Shown here piece after piece: positions 20,465 through 29,742 of a stretch of DNA of 64,000 nucleotides. Source of the stretch: Paenibacillus brasilensis (GTDB lineage: Bacteria > Bacillota > Bacilli > Paenibacillales > Paenibacillaceae); contig NZ_CP045298.1 of the NCBI RefSeq assembly GCF_009363115.1, positions 3,965,501-4,029,500 on the forward strand, given 5' to 3'. The notes under the pieces were generated by a model, which searched no databases, was not told the DNA's origin, and worked only from the letters and a program-made list of their open reading frames with translations. How positions within the stretch are numbered: position 1 is the stretch's first letter; every line of letters begins with the position of its first letter. The position numbers and the translations under genes are program-made.

Positions 20465-21011
20465 ACATCCTCCAGCCCAAGCCCTGGGTATATAGTCTTT
20501 TGTAGTATCTATCAATATATCATTAAAATGCAATATGTCATAGTACCTTAGGCCCTGTTATTGGATATTAACAAAAATTCACTCTATATAAAGCCTCATA
20601 CATCATTTAAAGCCCTATGCATAAAAATTTCTTGAGTATGCCCCTGAATTATAGGCTCCTGTATGTGTGAGCAACCAGATATAAATCAACCAAGTCCATT
20701 GTATACATATATTGAGAATAAATGAGGCGGAGGGTGAAATCAAGATATTTAAATTTTAAATATTTTACAGTTGGAAAAATAGGAAAAGACCCCTCAACAA
20801 AGGGGTCTTCAGCATATCCAAAATGTGGTGATATGATTGTGGTTGCTATCAAAGCGGAGTCGAATGTTATTCAAAACGGGATTCGTTTGATCCATATAGC
20901 ACGCAGAACATTTCAATGTCCGAAAAAGGGCCGTCTGTACCCTTTGAAACAGACCCATAGACTCCTATATCCAGAAATTTGTCTTTACTCCCTAATATAT
21001 CCATCTACACT
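20465..21011. other. Intergenic region with two minus-strand hairpins
   Basis: No convincing gene. Two stem-loops followed by T on the minus strand are seen: one around 20927-20955 (GTCTGT / ACAGAC), the likely terminator of the IF-3 paralogue, and one at 20786-20809 (AAGACCCCT / AGGGGTCTT). Confidence 0.55.
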
Positions 21012-21527
21012 TCAGCGTGGATTCAGTTTCACCTGTGAGCCCTTGCCGCCCGTCTGGATTCCAGTTTCCTTCATTCCGGCTTCCTTTAGGTCGACCAGCA
21101 GGCGCTCCAGCACTGCTTTGGCGACAAGAGCTTCCTTCGCGCCCGATGATTTGACAACCAACTGCACCGGCTTGCCGGAACGCAGATATTTGTCCGCCTG
21201 ACGCAGCTTCGTATCGTAATCATGCTCCTCAATATGAGCAGTGAAGCGCAGTTCCTTGACCTTTTCTTTTCCGCTCTTTCCAACGGCTCTTCCGACATTC
21301 GTTTTGCGTGTTGCGGACTCTTTTTGCACGAGTGCTTTCCCTTTGCCCTTCGGAACAAGGCTGCAGGGCGGCGGACTGCTCATCAGTGAGGTACAGACCA
21401 GGTCCGCCCCTTTGGAGCGGGCCATAACCAAGGCTTCTGCCTTGGAGACTATACCGAACTGCTCCCCTCCGAGCCCAGTGAGCATCACCTCATCAGCCTT
21501 AATTTGCTCGTTGATTAATACTGCCAC
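21012..21527 (-). CDS. IF-3 paralogue (divergent translation initiation factor 3)
   Basis: A 171-residue protein with both IF-3 domains. The N-terminal domain begins VLINEQIKADEV and keeps GEQFGIV and the SPPPCSLVPKGK counterpart of the usual PPVCRIMDYGK segment. The C-terminal domain keeps KELRFTAHIEEHDYDTKL. It differs from a housekeeping IF-3 at many usual positions, and the rpmI-rplT genes that normally follow infC are absent. Start is GTG, ten bases after AAGGGAGG. Probably a second, specialised copy. Confidence 0.78.
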   Translation of the reverse strand: MAVLINEQIKADEVMLTGLGGEQFGIVSKAEALVMARSKGADLVCTSLMSSPPPCSLVPKGKGKALVQKESATRKTNVGRAVGKSGKEKVKELRFTAHIEEHDYDTKLRQADKYLRSGKPVQLVVKSSGAKEALVAKAVLERLLVDLKEAGMKETGIQTGGKGSQVKLNPR

Positions 21528-21665
21528 GTCAATGCAGCCTCCCTTAAAAACAATGATAAAGCTATCATATACGGAACCTGTTTACGATTCAATTTGGATT
21601 TTTGGCTCATGAGTAGCTGCACTTTTGCAAAAATATGCAGCTTATACTATTCGATAGAATCCTTA

Positions 21666-21719
21666 TTGACAAAAATCACTAACCCCTATACTCTTTTACT
21701 GATAATGATAATCATTTTC
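21666..21719 (+). promoter_or_regulatory. Fur-regulated promoter
   Basis: TTGACA (21666-21671) is followed at 15 bp by TATACT, or at 17 bp by TACTCT. A Fur box, GATAATGATAATCATTTTC (21701-21719), matches the 19-bp consensus at 18 positions and overlaps the expected transcript start. It should repress the downstream uptake genes when iron is plentiful. Confidence 0.85.
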
Positions 21720-21755
21720 TAATGAAACATATACATGCAGGGGTGAATAAGAGAG

Positions 21756-22751
21756 ATGAAGAAGATGATAGATGGCTTATTGTTATTTATGGTTTTTGCT
21801 ATTGTACTGGCAGGCTGCGGACAGGCGGGGGATACCTCAAAAACGGGGGCCAGTTCCGGATCGGAGCAGACAACCCAAGCAGCTGGCCCAGTAACGGTGC
21901 ATGACGATCATGGAGAAGTCAAGCTGGACAAGCCGGCGGAGCGTGTCATTGTGCTCGAATGGACGTTTACCGAAGATCTGATTGCACTTGGGGTACAGCC
22001 TGTCGGCAATGCGGACAATGCAAACTACAAGCTGTGGGTGACGCCAGAGGCCAAACTGGCGGATTCCGCTACGGATATAGGTACACGGAGCGAGCCGAAC
22101 CTGGAAGCAATCGCAGCGCTCAAGCCGGATCTTATTATCTCTAATGCAGACAATAATGCAGCCATCTATGCACAGCTTAAGGGGATCGCACCAACGATAG
22201 AATACGATCCTTATAAAGGGAACGGCTATGATTATGACCGCATGGTCGAAATCTTCAAGCAGATCGCTGTCGCTACCGGAAAAACCGAGCAGGCTGATAA
22301 AGTTCTAAGCGAACTTGACCAGCATTATGTGGAGGCAAAGGCTACATTGGAAAAAGCGGGAAAAGCGAACTTCCACTATGCGTTGACACAGGCCTTTACG
22401 GCTCAAAATGCTGCCAGTCTGCGAATGTTCAAGGATAATTCGGTTGTAGCGGGGACGCTGGCGAAAATCGGCATGGTGAACGACTGGCAGTCGGACAAGA
22501 CCGAGAAATACGGCTTTAGCACCGTTGGCATTGAAGCTCTTCCAGCTGTACAGGACAGCAATTTTATCTATATTACGCAAAAAACGGACGATGTATTTGG
22601 AGCCGCCATGAAGACCAACTCGGTATGGAACGGACTGGATTTTGTCAAAGAAAAACGGACCTACCCACTGGACGGTACAACATGGACGTTCGGTGGCCCA
22701 ATCTCATCCAAAGTGCTGGTTGATCAGGTAGTCGGAGCGCTGACGAAATGA
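21756..22751 (+). CDS. Iron-siderophore ABC transporter substrate-binding lipoprotein
   Basis: A 331-residue FecB/FhuD-type binding protein. The signal peptide ends in the lipobox LAGC (Cys about residue 21), so it is anchored outside the membrane. Residues about 60-330 carry the periplasmic-binding domain for iron chelates (RVIVLEWTFTEDLIALGVQP, LEAIAALKPDLIIS). The Fur box upstream and the permease gene overlapping its stop fix the role as iron uptake. The exact siderophore cannot be told. Confidence 0.92.
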   Translation: MKKMIDGLLLFMVFAIVLAGCGQAGDTSKTGASSGSEQTTQAAGPVTVHDDHGEVKLDKPAERVIVLEWTFTEDLIALGVQPVGNADNANYKLWVTPEAKLADSATDIGTRSEPNLEAIAALKPDLIISNADNNAAIYAQLKGIAPTIEYDPYKGNGYDYDRMVEIFKQIAVATGKTEQADKVLSELDQHYVEAKATLEKAGKANFHYALTQAFTAQNAASLRMFKDNSVVAGTLAKIGMVNDWQSDKTEKYGFSTVGIEALPAVQDSNFIYITQKTDDVFGAAMKTNSVWNGLDFVKEKRTYPLDGTTWTFGGPISSKVLVDQVVGALTK

Positions 22752-24796
22752 CCCGAGCAGGCGCAGGGGGTTTGTCGAAGACTTGGCGTGTAGCAAGCAT
22801 CTTTGGGGGCGGCTTGGCCGTCCTTATTGTGCTTTTTTTTGTAAGCTTATGTTATGGAGAGACGTCAATACCGTTGCCTACGGTCATCGAGGCTTTGACC
22901 CAGCGTCAGAATACGCTGGACCATAATATGATTTGGGATCTGCGAATGCCACGCACGGTCATTGGAATCCTGGCTGGTGGTGCACTGGCAATTGCGGGTG
23001 CATTGCTACAGGCGATTACCAAAAATCCGTTGGCAGCTTCTGATACACTCGGAATCAACGCAGGTGCCTACTTTGTAGTTGTGCTGGGCACGGTGATGTT
23101 CCCTGGACTGCTGCATCAAGCGCCGTTTCTGTTCGCTGCTCTGGGCGGCCTGCTGGCGGCAGTGCTCGCTTACTTTATGGGTGGGGGGCGAACGGGGAGT
23201 CCGATTCGGCTGGCGCTTGCGGGCTTGATTGTATCTATAGTTCTCGGCTCGTTCACCGGAGCACTGCATATTTTTTATTCCTTTGAAACACAGGGGCTGT
23301 TTCTTTGGGGTTCCGGCTCGCTGGTGCAAAACGACTGGAGCGGCACGGCTTACGCTTGGCCCTGGGTCGTAGGGCTTTCTATGATTGCAGTTCTGCTGTC
23401 AAGGCAATTCGATGTGCTCGATCTGGATGAGTCCACATCCACGTCCCTTGGGCAAAAAGTGAGCTTGACACGGGCGGTGGGTATTGTATTGGCGGTACTG
23501 CTGTCGACAGTTACGGTAAGCGTCATCGGGCCTATCGGGTTTGTGGGGCTGGTTGCTCCGCATTTGGTACGTTTAAGCGGCCTGAAAATGCACCGTTGGA
23601 TACTGCCGGGCTCTTTCCTGTGGGGAGCGCTGCTGTTAACGGGCGCTGACGTCCTGGCAAAAATGGTTCACCAATCAAGTATGAATCTGCCGACTGGAGC
23701 GATCATGGCATTGATTGGGGCTCCATGGCTAATTTGGCTGATTCTCTGGAAGATGAAGCTGCCTTCTGGCAGTGGCGGACATTCTTCTATGAATATAGGT
23801 GTCCGCTCACGGAAATTGCCGTTTGGCAGGCTGGCCACACTGTTCGCGTGCGGAGCTGTGCTGCTGACCGTATTCAGTCTGATGTTTGGGGGAATGCGTA
23901 TTCCGGTAGGTGATCTGCTGTCCGGTCTGCTTGGCGGTGAGAATGCCAATTCGGCCTTGCTTCAGTTCCGTATTCCACGCACACTGGTGGCGGCTGGGGC
24001 TGGCATCGCGATTTCGGTCAGCGGCGTTTTGATTCAATTGGCTGTGCGTAATCCGTTAGCCGATGCCTCGATCATCGGGGTTTCTTCAGGAGCCGGATTC
24101 GGCGCACTTGCAGTGATTATCGTCTGGCCGAGTTTGCCCGTGTATATGCTGCCAATCGCGGCAATCGTCGGAGCGACAATCTCGGCGGCGGTGATTTTCT
24201 TTCTGTCCTGGAACAAGCAACTGAACCCATCTGTTGTAATATTACTTGGCATTGCCGTATCGGCGATCGGATCAGCCGGAATACAGGTGTTGATCATTCA
24301 GGGCTCACTGTGGGGCAGCACGGGTTATATCTGGCTGACGGGAAGTACCTACGCCCGAAGCTGGGGACAGGTGACGACGATTCTGAGCTTTCTACTTGTG
24401 CTGCTGCCAGTAGCCTGGTGGCTGGCTCGTCGCTTCGATCTTTTGGTATTTGACGATAGCAGCGCCATGGGGCTGGGGCTTCCAGTGCGCCGCACTCGGC
24501 TGCTGGCGATGGCAGTAGGCGTACTGCTGGCAGGGGGAGCGGTAGCCTGCGTGGGTACGATCGGCTTCATCGGGTTGATTGCTCCGCATATCGTGCGCAC
24601 GCTGATCGGGCACCATGTACGCCGATCCATTATTTTATCAAGCATTTTGGGAGCGGTAATGCTGGTGCTGGCAGACACGATTGGACGGACGGTGCTCGCA
24701 CCGACGGAGATTCCTTCTGGACTGCTGATCGCCCTGATTGGTGCGCCTTATTTCCTGTACTTGATGTATCGCTCCAATAAGAGTAAGTCATTGTAA
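22748..24796 (+). CDS. Fused FecCD-type iron siderophore permease
   Basis: A 682-residue membrane protein made of two fused FecCD halves, like FhuB. The conserved segment occurs twice: QAITKNPLAASDTLG near residue 80 and QLAVRNPLADASIIG near residue 435. Each half also ends with the IGFVGLVAPHLVR / IGFIGLIAPHIVR motif that contacts the ATPase. The ATG overlaps the binding-protein stop (ATGA). No ATPase gene follows, so a shared ATPase elsewhere must power it. Confidence 0.93.
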   Translation: MTRAGAGGLSKTWRVASIFGGGLAVLIVLFFVSLCYGETSIPLPTVIEALTQRQNTLDHNMIWDLRMPRTVIGILAGGALAIAGALLQAITKNPLAASDTLGINAGAYFVVVLGTVMFPGLLHQAPFLFAALGGLLAAVLAYFMGGGRTGSPIRLALAGLIVSIVLGSFTGALHIFYSFETQGLFLWGSGSLVQNDWSGTAYAWPWVVGLSMIAVLLSRQFDVLDLDESTSTSLGQKVSLTRAVGIVLAVLLSTVTVSVIGPIGFVGLVAPHLVRLSGLKMHRWILPGSFLWGALLLTGADVLAKMVHQSSMNLPTGAIMALIGAPWLIWLILWKMKLPSGSGGHSSMNIGVRSRKLPFGRLATLFACGAVLLTVFSLMFGGMRIPVGDLLSGLLGGENANSALLQFRIPRTLVAAGAGIAISVSGVLIQLAVRNPLADASIIGVSSGAGFGALAVIIVWPSLPVYMLPIAAIVGATISAAVIFFLSWNKQLNPSVVILLGIAVSAIGSAGIQVLIIQGSLWGSTGYIWLTGSTYARSWGQVTTILSFLLVLLPVAWWLARRFDLLVFDDSSAMGLGLPVRRTRLLAMAVGVLLAGGAVACVGTIGFIGLIAPHIVRTLIGHHVRRSIILSSILGAVMLVLADTIGRTVLAPTEIPSGLLIALIGAPYFLYLMYRSNKSKSL

Positions 24797-24814
24797 TGGA
24801 AGATGTACATGAAC

Positions 24815-24853
24815 AGGCTGTTTCCAAGCGGATTTTCCGTAGGGAAGCAGCCT
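24815..24853 (+). terminator. Terminator after the iron uptake genes
   Basis: Stem AGGCTGTTTCC / GGAAGCAGCCT with one wobble, followed by TTATTATTTATT. Confidence 0.65.
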
Positions 24854-24892
24854 TTATTATTTATTTTCCTATGGAATCATCTGAATTTTATA

Positions 24893-24920
24893 TTTACAAA
24901 TCTAATAAAGTAGATATAAT
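24893..24920 (+). promoter_or_regulatory. arsR-type promoter, apparently leaderless
   Basis: TTTACA (24893-24898), a 16-bp spacer and TATAAT (24915-24920). The expected start of the transcript falls at about 24927, right at the ATG at 24928, and no ribosome site precedes that ATG. The element TACAAATCTA overlaps the -35 region. Confidence 0.6.
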
Positions 24921-24927
24921 GTGGTTT

Positions 24928-25239
24928 ATGGAACCGTCATTGATTTATAAAGCATTGTCAAACGAAACTCGTCGTCTAATTATGCTGTGGTTAAAAAAAC
25001 CAGAAGAGTTTTTTGATGAACAGGCTTATCTAAAACAAGGGCTTAATTTTCAAATTGGCGTATGTGTGGGAGATATTCAGGCTAAAGCGGGACTTGCTCA
25101 GTCTGTGATTTCAAGTTATTTATTAACGATGCAAAAATCCGGTTTGTTAGAGTCTGAGCGTATTGGGAAGTGGACGTACTATCGTCGGAATGAAAAAACA
25201 ATACAGCAATTTGCCGAGTACATCCAAAAGGAACTATAA
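24928..25239 (+). CDS. ArsR family transcriptional regulator
   Basis: About 103 residues from ATG 24928, giving MEPSLIYKALSNETRR, the usual ArsR/SmtB start. The winged helix includes AGLAQSVISSYLLTMQKSGLL. The metal-sensing cysteines of classic family members are not obvious; one Cys lies in GVCVGDIQ. It precedes the MFS gene by 76 bp and probably controls it and itself through the TACAAATCTA element found before both genes. Confidence 0.85.
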   Translation: MEPSLIYKALSNETRRLIMLWLKKPEEFFDEQAYLKQGLNFQIGVCVGDIQAKAGLAQSVISSYLLTMQKSGLLESERIGKWTYYRRNEKTIQQFAEYIQKEL

Positions 25240-25272
25240 ACAAAAAGGAGGTTTTTTTTCATATAATATATC

Positions 25273-25282
25273 TACAAATCTA
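25273..25282 (+). promoter_or_regulatory. Shared operator candidate of the ArsR regulator
   Basis: TACAAATCTA occurs here, before the MFS gene, and at 24895-24904, inside the arsR promoter. It is followed by an AT-rich partial dyad (TATATATATAAT) that may contain the -10 element of the MFS gene. Confidence 0.45.
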
Positions 25283-25315
25283 TATATATAATTTAATTGG
25301 AGGCTTATACTTAAA

Positions 25316-26491
25316 ATGAAAAAGGTTAACCCGTTACTTATTATCATTCTGGCTTTAGGTGTATTTGGCATTATAACAACGGAAATGGGAATTATAGGTG
25401 TCCTCCCCCAAGTAACTCAAAAATTTAATGTATCAACTTCCCAGGCTGGCTGGCTCGTCAGTATATTTTCTTTCGTTGTTGCCATTTCAGGTCCGTTTTT
25501 GACCTTACTTGTTTCTGGCATGAATCGTAAAGTCATTCTATTAACCGCTGTATTCTGTTTTGTCATTTCCAATATAGTCTATGCCTATACCACTCATTTT
25601 GAGGTAATGCTTATTTTTCGTGTTCTCCCTGCTATTTTTCATCCAGTCTTTTTTTCGGTTGCCCTCGTGACCGCATCTAATCTTGTCCCCTCTGAAAATA
25701 GCAGTAAAGCCGTCACGAAGGTTTTCGCTGGAATTACGGCAGGTTTTGCTTTTGGCGTGCCGTTGACTTCTTATCTTGCTGAAAGGATATCGTTACAGGC
25801 TGCTTTTTTGTTTGGAGCTGTCGTAAGCTTGATTGCATTTGTAGGAATCCTCGTTTGGCTTCCTTCCCTGCCTGTTCAGGAAAAGATGTCTTATGGAAAG
25901 CAGCTTGGTATACTACGTAAACCTCAATTGTGGTTCAACATTATGACTGTTATTTTTATCTTTGCAGCTATGTTTTCGGTGTATAGCTTCTTTGCTGAAT
26001 ATCTTGGACAAGTAACCCTAATGAACGGGTCATGGATCAGTATCATGTTGATGGTTTTTGGAACCATTATGATTTTTGGAAACTTTTTATTTGGAGGATT
26101 TTTACATGAAGATTTGACAAAGACCGTCATCATCTTCCCTTTGCTATATATGGTCATTTACATATTCACTTATGCTCTGGGTGCTTCTTTCCTACCGATG
26201 ATTGTGGTTGTGCTCATTTGGGGGGCCGTGCATTCCGGGGGGCTTATTATTAGTCAAACATGGTTAACTACAGAAGCGAAAGAAGCTCCGGAGTTCGGTA
26301 ACAGCCTGTTTGTCTCATTTTCTAATCTTGGTATTACGGTAGGGGCTGCTCTGGGTGGGTGGTTTATTTCTCACTTGGGAATACACCAGCTCATCTGGAG
26401 CGGAATGATGTTTGCATTACTAGCCTTCTTATCCATTATCATAAAAATAAAAATGTTCAATTCGAATGCAGAGGAAGTTAACGTGCGTTAA
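25316..26491 (+). CDS. MFS efflux transporter (arabinose efflux/AraJ-like)
   Basis: A 391-residue protein with twelve predicted helices, typical of drug:proton antiporters. The early LGVFGIITTEMGIIGVLPQV is the helix 1 pattern of AraJ/YdhP-like carriers. ATG follows GGAGG at a long distance. It is downstream of the arsR-type gene, so substrate-induced efflux is inferred. The substrate is unknown. Confidence 0.88.
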   Translation: MKKVNPLLIIILALGVFGIITTEMGIIGVLPQVTQKFNVSTSQAGWLVSIFSFVVAISGPFLTLLVSGMNRKVILLTAVFCFVISNIVYAYTTHFEVMLIFRVLPAIFHPVFFSVALVTASNLVPSENSSKAVTKVFAGITAGFAFGVPLTSYLAERISLQAAFLFGAVVSLIAFVGILVWLPSLPVQEKMSYGKQLGILRKPQLWFNIMTVIFIFAAMFSVYSFFAEYLGQVTLMNGSWISIMLMVFGTIMIFGNFLFGGFLHEDLTKTVIIFPLLYMVIYIFTYALGASFLPMIVVVLIWGAVHSGGLIISQTWLTTEAKEAPEFGNSLFVSFSNLGITVGAALGGWFISHLGIHQLIWSGMMFALLAFLSIIIKIKMFNSNAEEVNVR

Positions 26492-26558
26492 AATATGGAG
26501 AGACATTAGAAGAGTACTCTACATTATGACCATAAAATGATGGATGGGGTGATGTTGA

Positions 26559-26663
26559 TTGCATTTCGTATGGAGTAATATTGTAATTACCCTCTTAATC
26601 TTCGGGGGCATTTTGGCGTTGTTCATCTGGGGAGTGATTTCCTTTATAAAGCGTTTTCGCTGA
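26559..26663 (+). CDS. Possible single-pass small membrane protein (34 residues)
   Basis: TTG start preceded by GGGGTGATG. The product is a short start, a hydrophobic run (ITLLIFGGILALFIWGV) and a basic end SFIKRFR, the layout of small single-pass proteins of Bacilli. Weak ribosome site, so expression is uncertain. A second short frame just downstream is less convincing. Confidence 0.35.
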   Translation: MHFVWSNIVITLLIFGGILALFIWGVISFIKRFR

Positions 26664-26868
26664 TCGTAATGAATGCTCCAATGACCATTGGAATGGACAT
26701 GGATGTGTTACTTCGATTCAAGACATTAGATGTAAATGCCAAACTTCGGAGCGATTTAAAGGCTGATCAATAACAACTGCATTCATCTCATTCAGGCTGG
26801 GATGAATGCTAAATTGAACATGAACTGGGAAGCAAAATAAATTATTTTTATATGGGAGGATGAATGAA

Positions 26869-27543
26869 TTGAAATTAAGAGAAGTGCTTTTAGGCACACA
26901 CAGTTTCGAAGCGTTGAAAGCTTTTTACGGTTCTCTCTTGGATATGGAAATTGTGGAGGAGAGCCCTTTACGTTTATCGTTTCGAGTAGGAGAATCAGTT
27001 CTTGCTTTTCAGGAATCCCCCCACATGAAAAATGAGTTCTATCACGTTGCGTTTATGATTCCAACCAATAAGTTCATAGAGGCAAAACAATGGCTCATTA
27101 ACCGGGGAATCCCGTTGGTTTCAAGAAGCGGAGAAGATGAATTTTTCTTCGAACACTGGAATGCCACTGCAATGTATTTCTATGATCCCGATCATAATCT
27201 TGTCGAGTTCATCGCTCACCATACACTCGACAATGCGGCCGTTGAAGCTTTCGAGCCCGATTCCCTGCTTCGAATAAGCGAGATTGGTCTGCCGGTCGAT
27301 AATGTCCCGGAAGTATCCAGAAAAATCACAGAAATGTTTCAGCTTGAATCTTGGGGAGGGGCCGGACAGCAATTCACCCCACTAGGGGAAGTGGAAGGTT
27401 TATTTATAGTTGTTGACAAGCAGCGGCCTTGGTTTCCTGATGATCGGATTCCGACCCTTTCCAGCATCAGTATCTTGTTTGAAGGACCATGTTCTGCCGG
27501 TCTTTCACTTCATAATGGTTTGTATGAATTGAGATCAAACTGA
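26869..27543 (+). CDS. VOC/glyoxalase family protein
   Basis: About 224 residues. The TTG at 26869 is preferred because TGGGAGG ends nine bases before it; the ATG at 26860 directly abuts that site. Two vicinal-oxygen-chelate halves are visible: residues 1-110 with YHVAFMI and FYDPDHNLVEFIAHH, and residues 130-224 beginning ISEIGLPVDNV. These folds bind a metal and act in detoxification or antibiotic binding; the role here is unknown. Confidence 0.8.
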   Translation: MKLREVLLGTHSFEALKAFYGSLLDMEIVEESPLRLSFRVGESVLAFQESPHMKNEFYHVAFMIPTNKFIEAKQWLINRGIPLVSRSGEDEFFFEHWNATAMYFYDPDHNLVEFIAHHTLDNAAVEAFEPDSLLRISEIGLPVDNVPEVSRKITEMFQLESWGGAGQQFTPLGEVEGLFIVVDKQRPWFPDDRIPTLSSISILFEGPCSAGLSLHNGLYELRSN

Positions 27544-27703
27544 GTTAGGGCTTCGTAATATATATATAAGCTGAACTTAAGAGCTTCATATAGTGCACTG
27601 CGCAGACGGATAGTGCTTCCCATCGCCACCACCCTCGGATTTCTGGAATAAAGCCTGCGATAGGCGGAAATCCGGGGACCATAATACATTCAGGAGAGAA
27701 TAA

Positions 27704-28159
27704 ATGAATATTAGACTGCTTAATTCAAATGAAAATTATCCGATAGAGCTTTTGTTACTAGCTGATCCTTCTCGCCAACTAGTTGAGGAATATTCAAAAA
27801 AAGGGGATTGTTTTGTAGCAGAGATTGACCGTCATATTGTTGGAGTCTATGTTCTATTACCCACAAGACCTGAAACAGTTGAGCTAGTGAATATAGCAGT
27901 ATCAGAAGGAATGCATGGTCAAGGAATAGGCAGACAATTAGTGACACATGCAATTGAAACAGCTAGAACTCAAGGTTATAAAACGATAGAAATTGGTACA
28001 GGAAACTCTAGCATTGGGCAGTTAGCCCTCTATCAAAAATGTGGCTTTAGAATTGTCGGTGTGGATCTAGATTTCTTTATCAGACACAATTATCCAGAGG
28101 AAATTTATGAGAATGGTATACAGTGTAGAGATATGATCCGTATGTCTCAAGATTTATAA
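27704..28159 (+). CDS. GNAT family N-acetyltransferase
   Basis: A 151-residue acetyltransferase. The acetyl-CoA binding motif A is VSEGMHGQGIGRQLV, followed by ALYQKCGFRIVGVD, the usual closing beta strands. ATG follows CAGGAGAG. The acceptor is unknown. A hairpin around 27633-27680 (CGGATTTC / GGAAATCCG) lies just upstream and may terminate the VOC transcript. Confidence 0.9.
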   Translation: MNIRLLNSNENYPIELLLLADPSRQLVEEYSKKGDCFVAEIDRHIVGVYVLLPTRPETVELVNIAVSEGMHGQGIGRQLVTHAIETARTQGYKTIEIGTGNSSIGQLALYQKCGFRIVGVDLDFFIRHNYPEEIYENGIQCRDMIRMSQDL

Positions 28160-28207
28160 AGCCAATTTCTATGTTAACCATCCAAAAAGGGAGCTTAAGT
28201 AAGGTTC

Positions 28208-28246
28208 TGAAAGGTATATGATGATGTTCCAAATGATGGTACAATG
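28208..28246 (+). promoter_or_regulatory. Receptor promoter box, copy 1
   Basis: TGAAAGGTATATG, then TGTTCCAAA and GATGGTACAATG. The same arrangement lies before the receptor genes at 33732 and 43720. TACAAT (28240-28245) is a -10 element. No TTGACA is present, suggesting activation by a regulator, perhaps the receptor itself. Confidence 0.65.
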
Positions 28247-28337
28247 AATTGCGGAAAGGCTATACAATCATCGGATTGGAATAGTCCTTTTTTAATGAGT
28301 TGATGTCCTAACAAGTTCCTGATAAGGGGTGGTTATT

Positions 28338-29738
28338 TTGTACAATTCAACCACGATACTCACCGAGATAATGAAGCATATGAAAGATCATGAATTAATT
28401 CTAAGCGAGCTGGCCCGAGAAGCAGGAATGAATCCGGGTACCATGAGCAGTGTTATTAATGGGAATCGCACTCTGTCAGTGGATCAGCTAGATCGAATTA
28501 CAAAAGCGATGGGGTATCCTGTCGGCTATTACTACGAACGTTATGTGTCAGAGTATTTAGCAGAGGCTAATCCAAATTGGCGTCGAATGAGTCCTTTTCT
28601 ACATAATTGTGCGAAATTAAATAAACTGGATTGTATTCATGAAGTTGTAAATTTATTGATGGATAAACTGGGTTATTCAGAATCCTTATTTGAGCTTGCA
28701 GAAGAACTATTTTATGAAAAGATGTATCAGTCAGCAGCCATACTGTATGAAAATGTGGCTTTAAGTGAAAAGAAACAATACTCAGAACGTTTGGCTATGT
28801 GTCAGTATCGTTTGTTCCAAACGAGACAAGGAGACAACCAAGAGAAAAACTATGAAGCGGCGGTTCAATTTGAAATATATGTTGAACGGTTAGATGAGAT
28901 AGATCAGCTAGAGGCGTTAAAAGATTTGGCGAATACATATCGTTCGTTAAGAAAATGGGACAAAGTAGAACTATTCGCTAAAGCACTAGGAGATAAGGCT
29001 AAAATTCAATACAAAATCGAGCAACAACGGCAGCATGTGAAAAAAGAGAATTCGAGGAAACCGAATTTTCCTTTGTTTGCTTATTGGGCATTCTCGCATT
29101 TACTTCGTGCACAAGCCTGTGACGAGAGGAAAGACTATGAAAAGGGACTGCAGCATATTAAAAAATATGCTGATTTAAGCTGGGTAACGGATACAGATGA
29201 GGAAACTTTGAAGTGGAAAAATAAATATGAAGACTGGGCGGTAGTAAATGCATATGTAAATAAGCTTCTTTCTGGTGAAAAGAGTGTACTTCCCAATTAC
29301 GTAGCTTATATTTCTTCAAGAAAAGACGAAGTGCTTCCCGCACTTGATAATATCCTTGAGGCGGCTAACCGATACCATTTTGATGTGGACGAGATTCTAC
29401 AACAATTCGAGGCGGACATTTCATTTTATCTGGAGGAACAGAAAGTTGAAAGTTTTTATACCCAACGCTTTATAACAGAACGTTTTATGCATTTTTCAAT
29501 GGAATTAACAGTTTACTATTTGACCAAAGGAAGATTTTTTGATGGCTTTCGATTTTTATTAAATTGCTTGGAAAAATCTACATTAAGTAATAATAAATCG
29601 TACATAATTAAATGTATGAGGCTGTATGAGTTTTATCAGGAATATGCATCATCTGAGACGAAGACAGCTTACAGAAATTTGATTCATAAGGTGGATGCAG
29701 ATGAAGCCAAGAATAATTCTGACCTTTTAAGCAAGTAG
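28338..29738 (+). CDS. RRNPP/AloR-type quorum-sensing receptor (XRE-TPR), copy 1
   Basis: About 466 residues from TTG 28338, placed after AAGGGGTGG as in the two paralogues. Residues about 5-65 are an XRE helix-turn-helix (LARE AGMNPGTMSSVINGNR region). The rest is helical TPR-like repeats (SAAILYENVALSEKK, ALKDLANTYRSLRKW). This layout is that of RRNPP receptors, which bind an imported peptide. Paenibacillus polymyxa is known to have many such AloR receptors, each with a peptide gene AloP just downstream. A peptide-like frame follows here. The central 150 bp is nearly identical to copy 2. Confidence 0.82.
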   Translation: MYNSTTILTEIMKHMKDHELILSELAREAGMNPGTMSSVINGNRTLSVDQLDRITKAMGYPVGYYYERYVSEYLAEANPNWRRMSPFLHNCAKLNKLDCIHEVVNLLMDKLGYSESLFELAEELFYEKMYQSAAILYENVALSEKKQYSERLAMCQYRLFQTRQGDNQEKNYEAAVQFEIYVERLDEIDQLEALKDLANTYRSLRKWDKVELFAKALGDKAKIQYKIEQQRQHVKKENSRKPNFPLFAYWAFSHLLRAQACDERKDYEKGLQHIKKYADLSWVTDTDEETLKWKNKYEDWAVVNAYVNKLLSGEKSVLPNYVAYISSRKDEVLPALDNILEAANRYHFDVDEILQQFEADISFYLEEQKVESFYTQRFITERFMHFSMELTVYYLTKGRFFDGFRFLLNCLEKSTLSNNKSYIIKCMRLYEFYQEYASSETKTAYRNLIHKVDADEAKNNSDLLSK

Positions 29739-29742
29739 CTTA

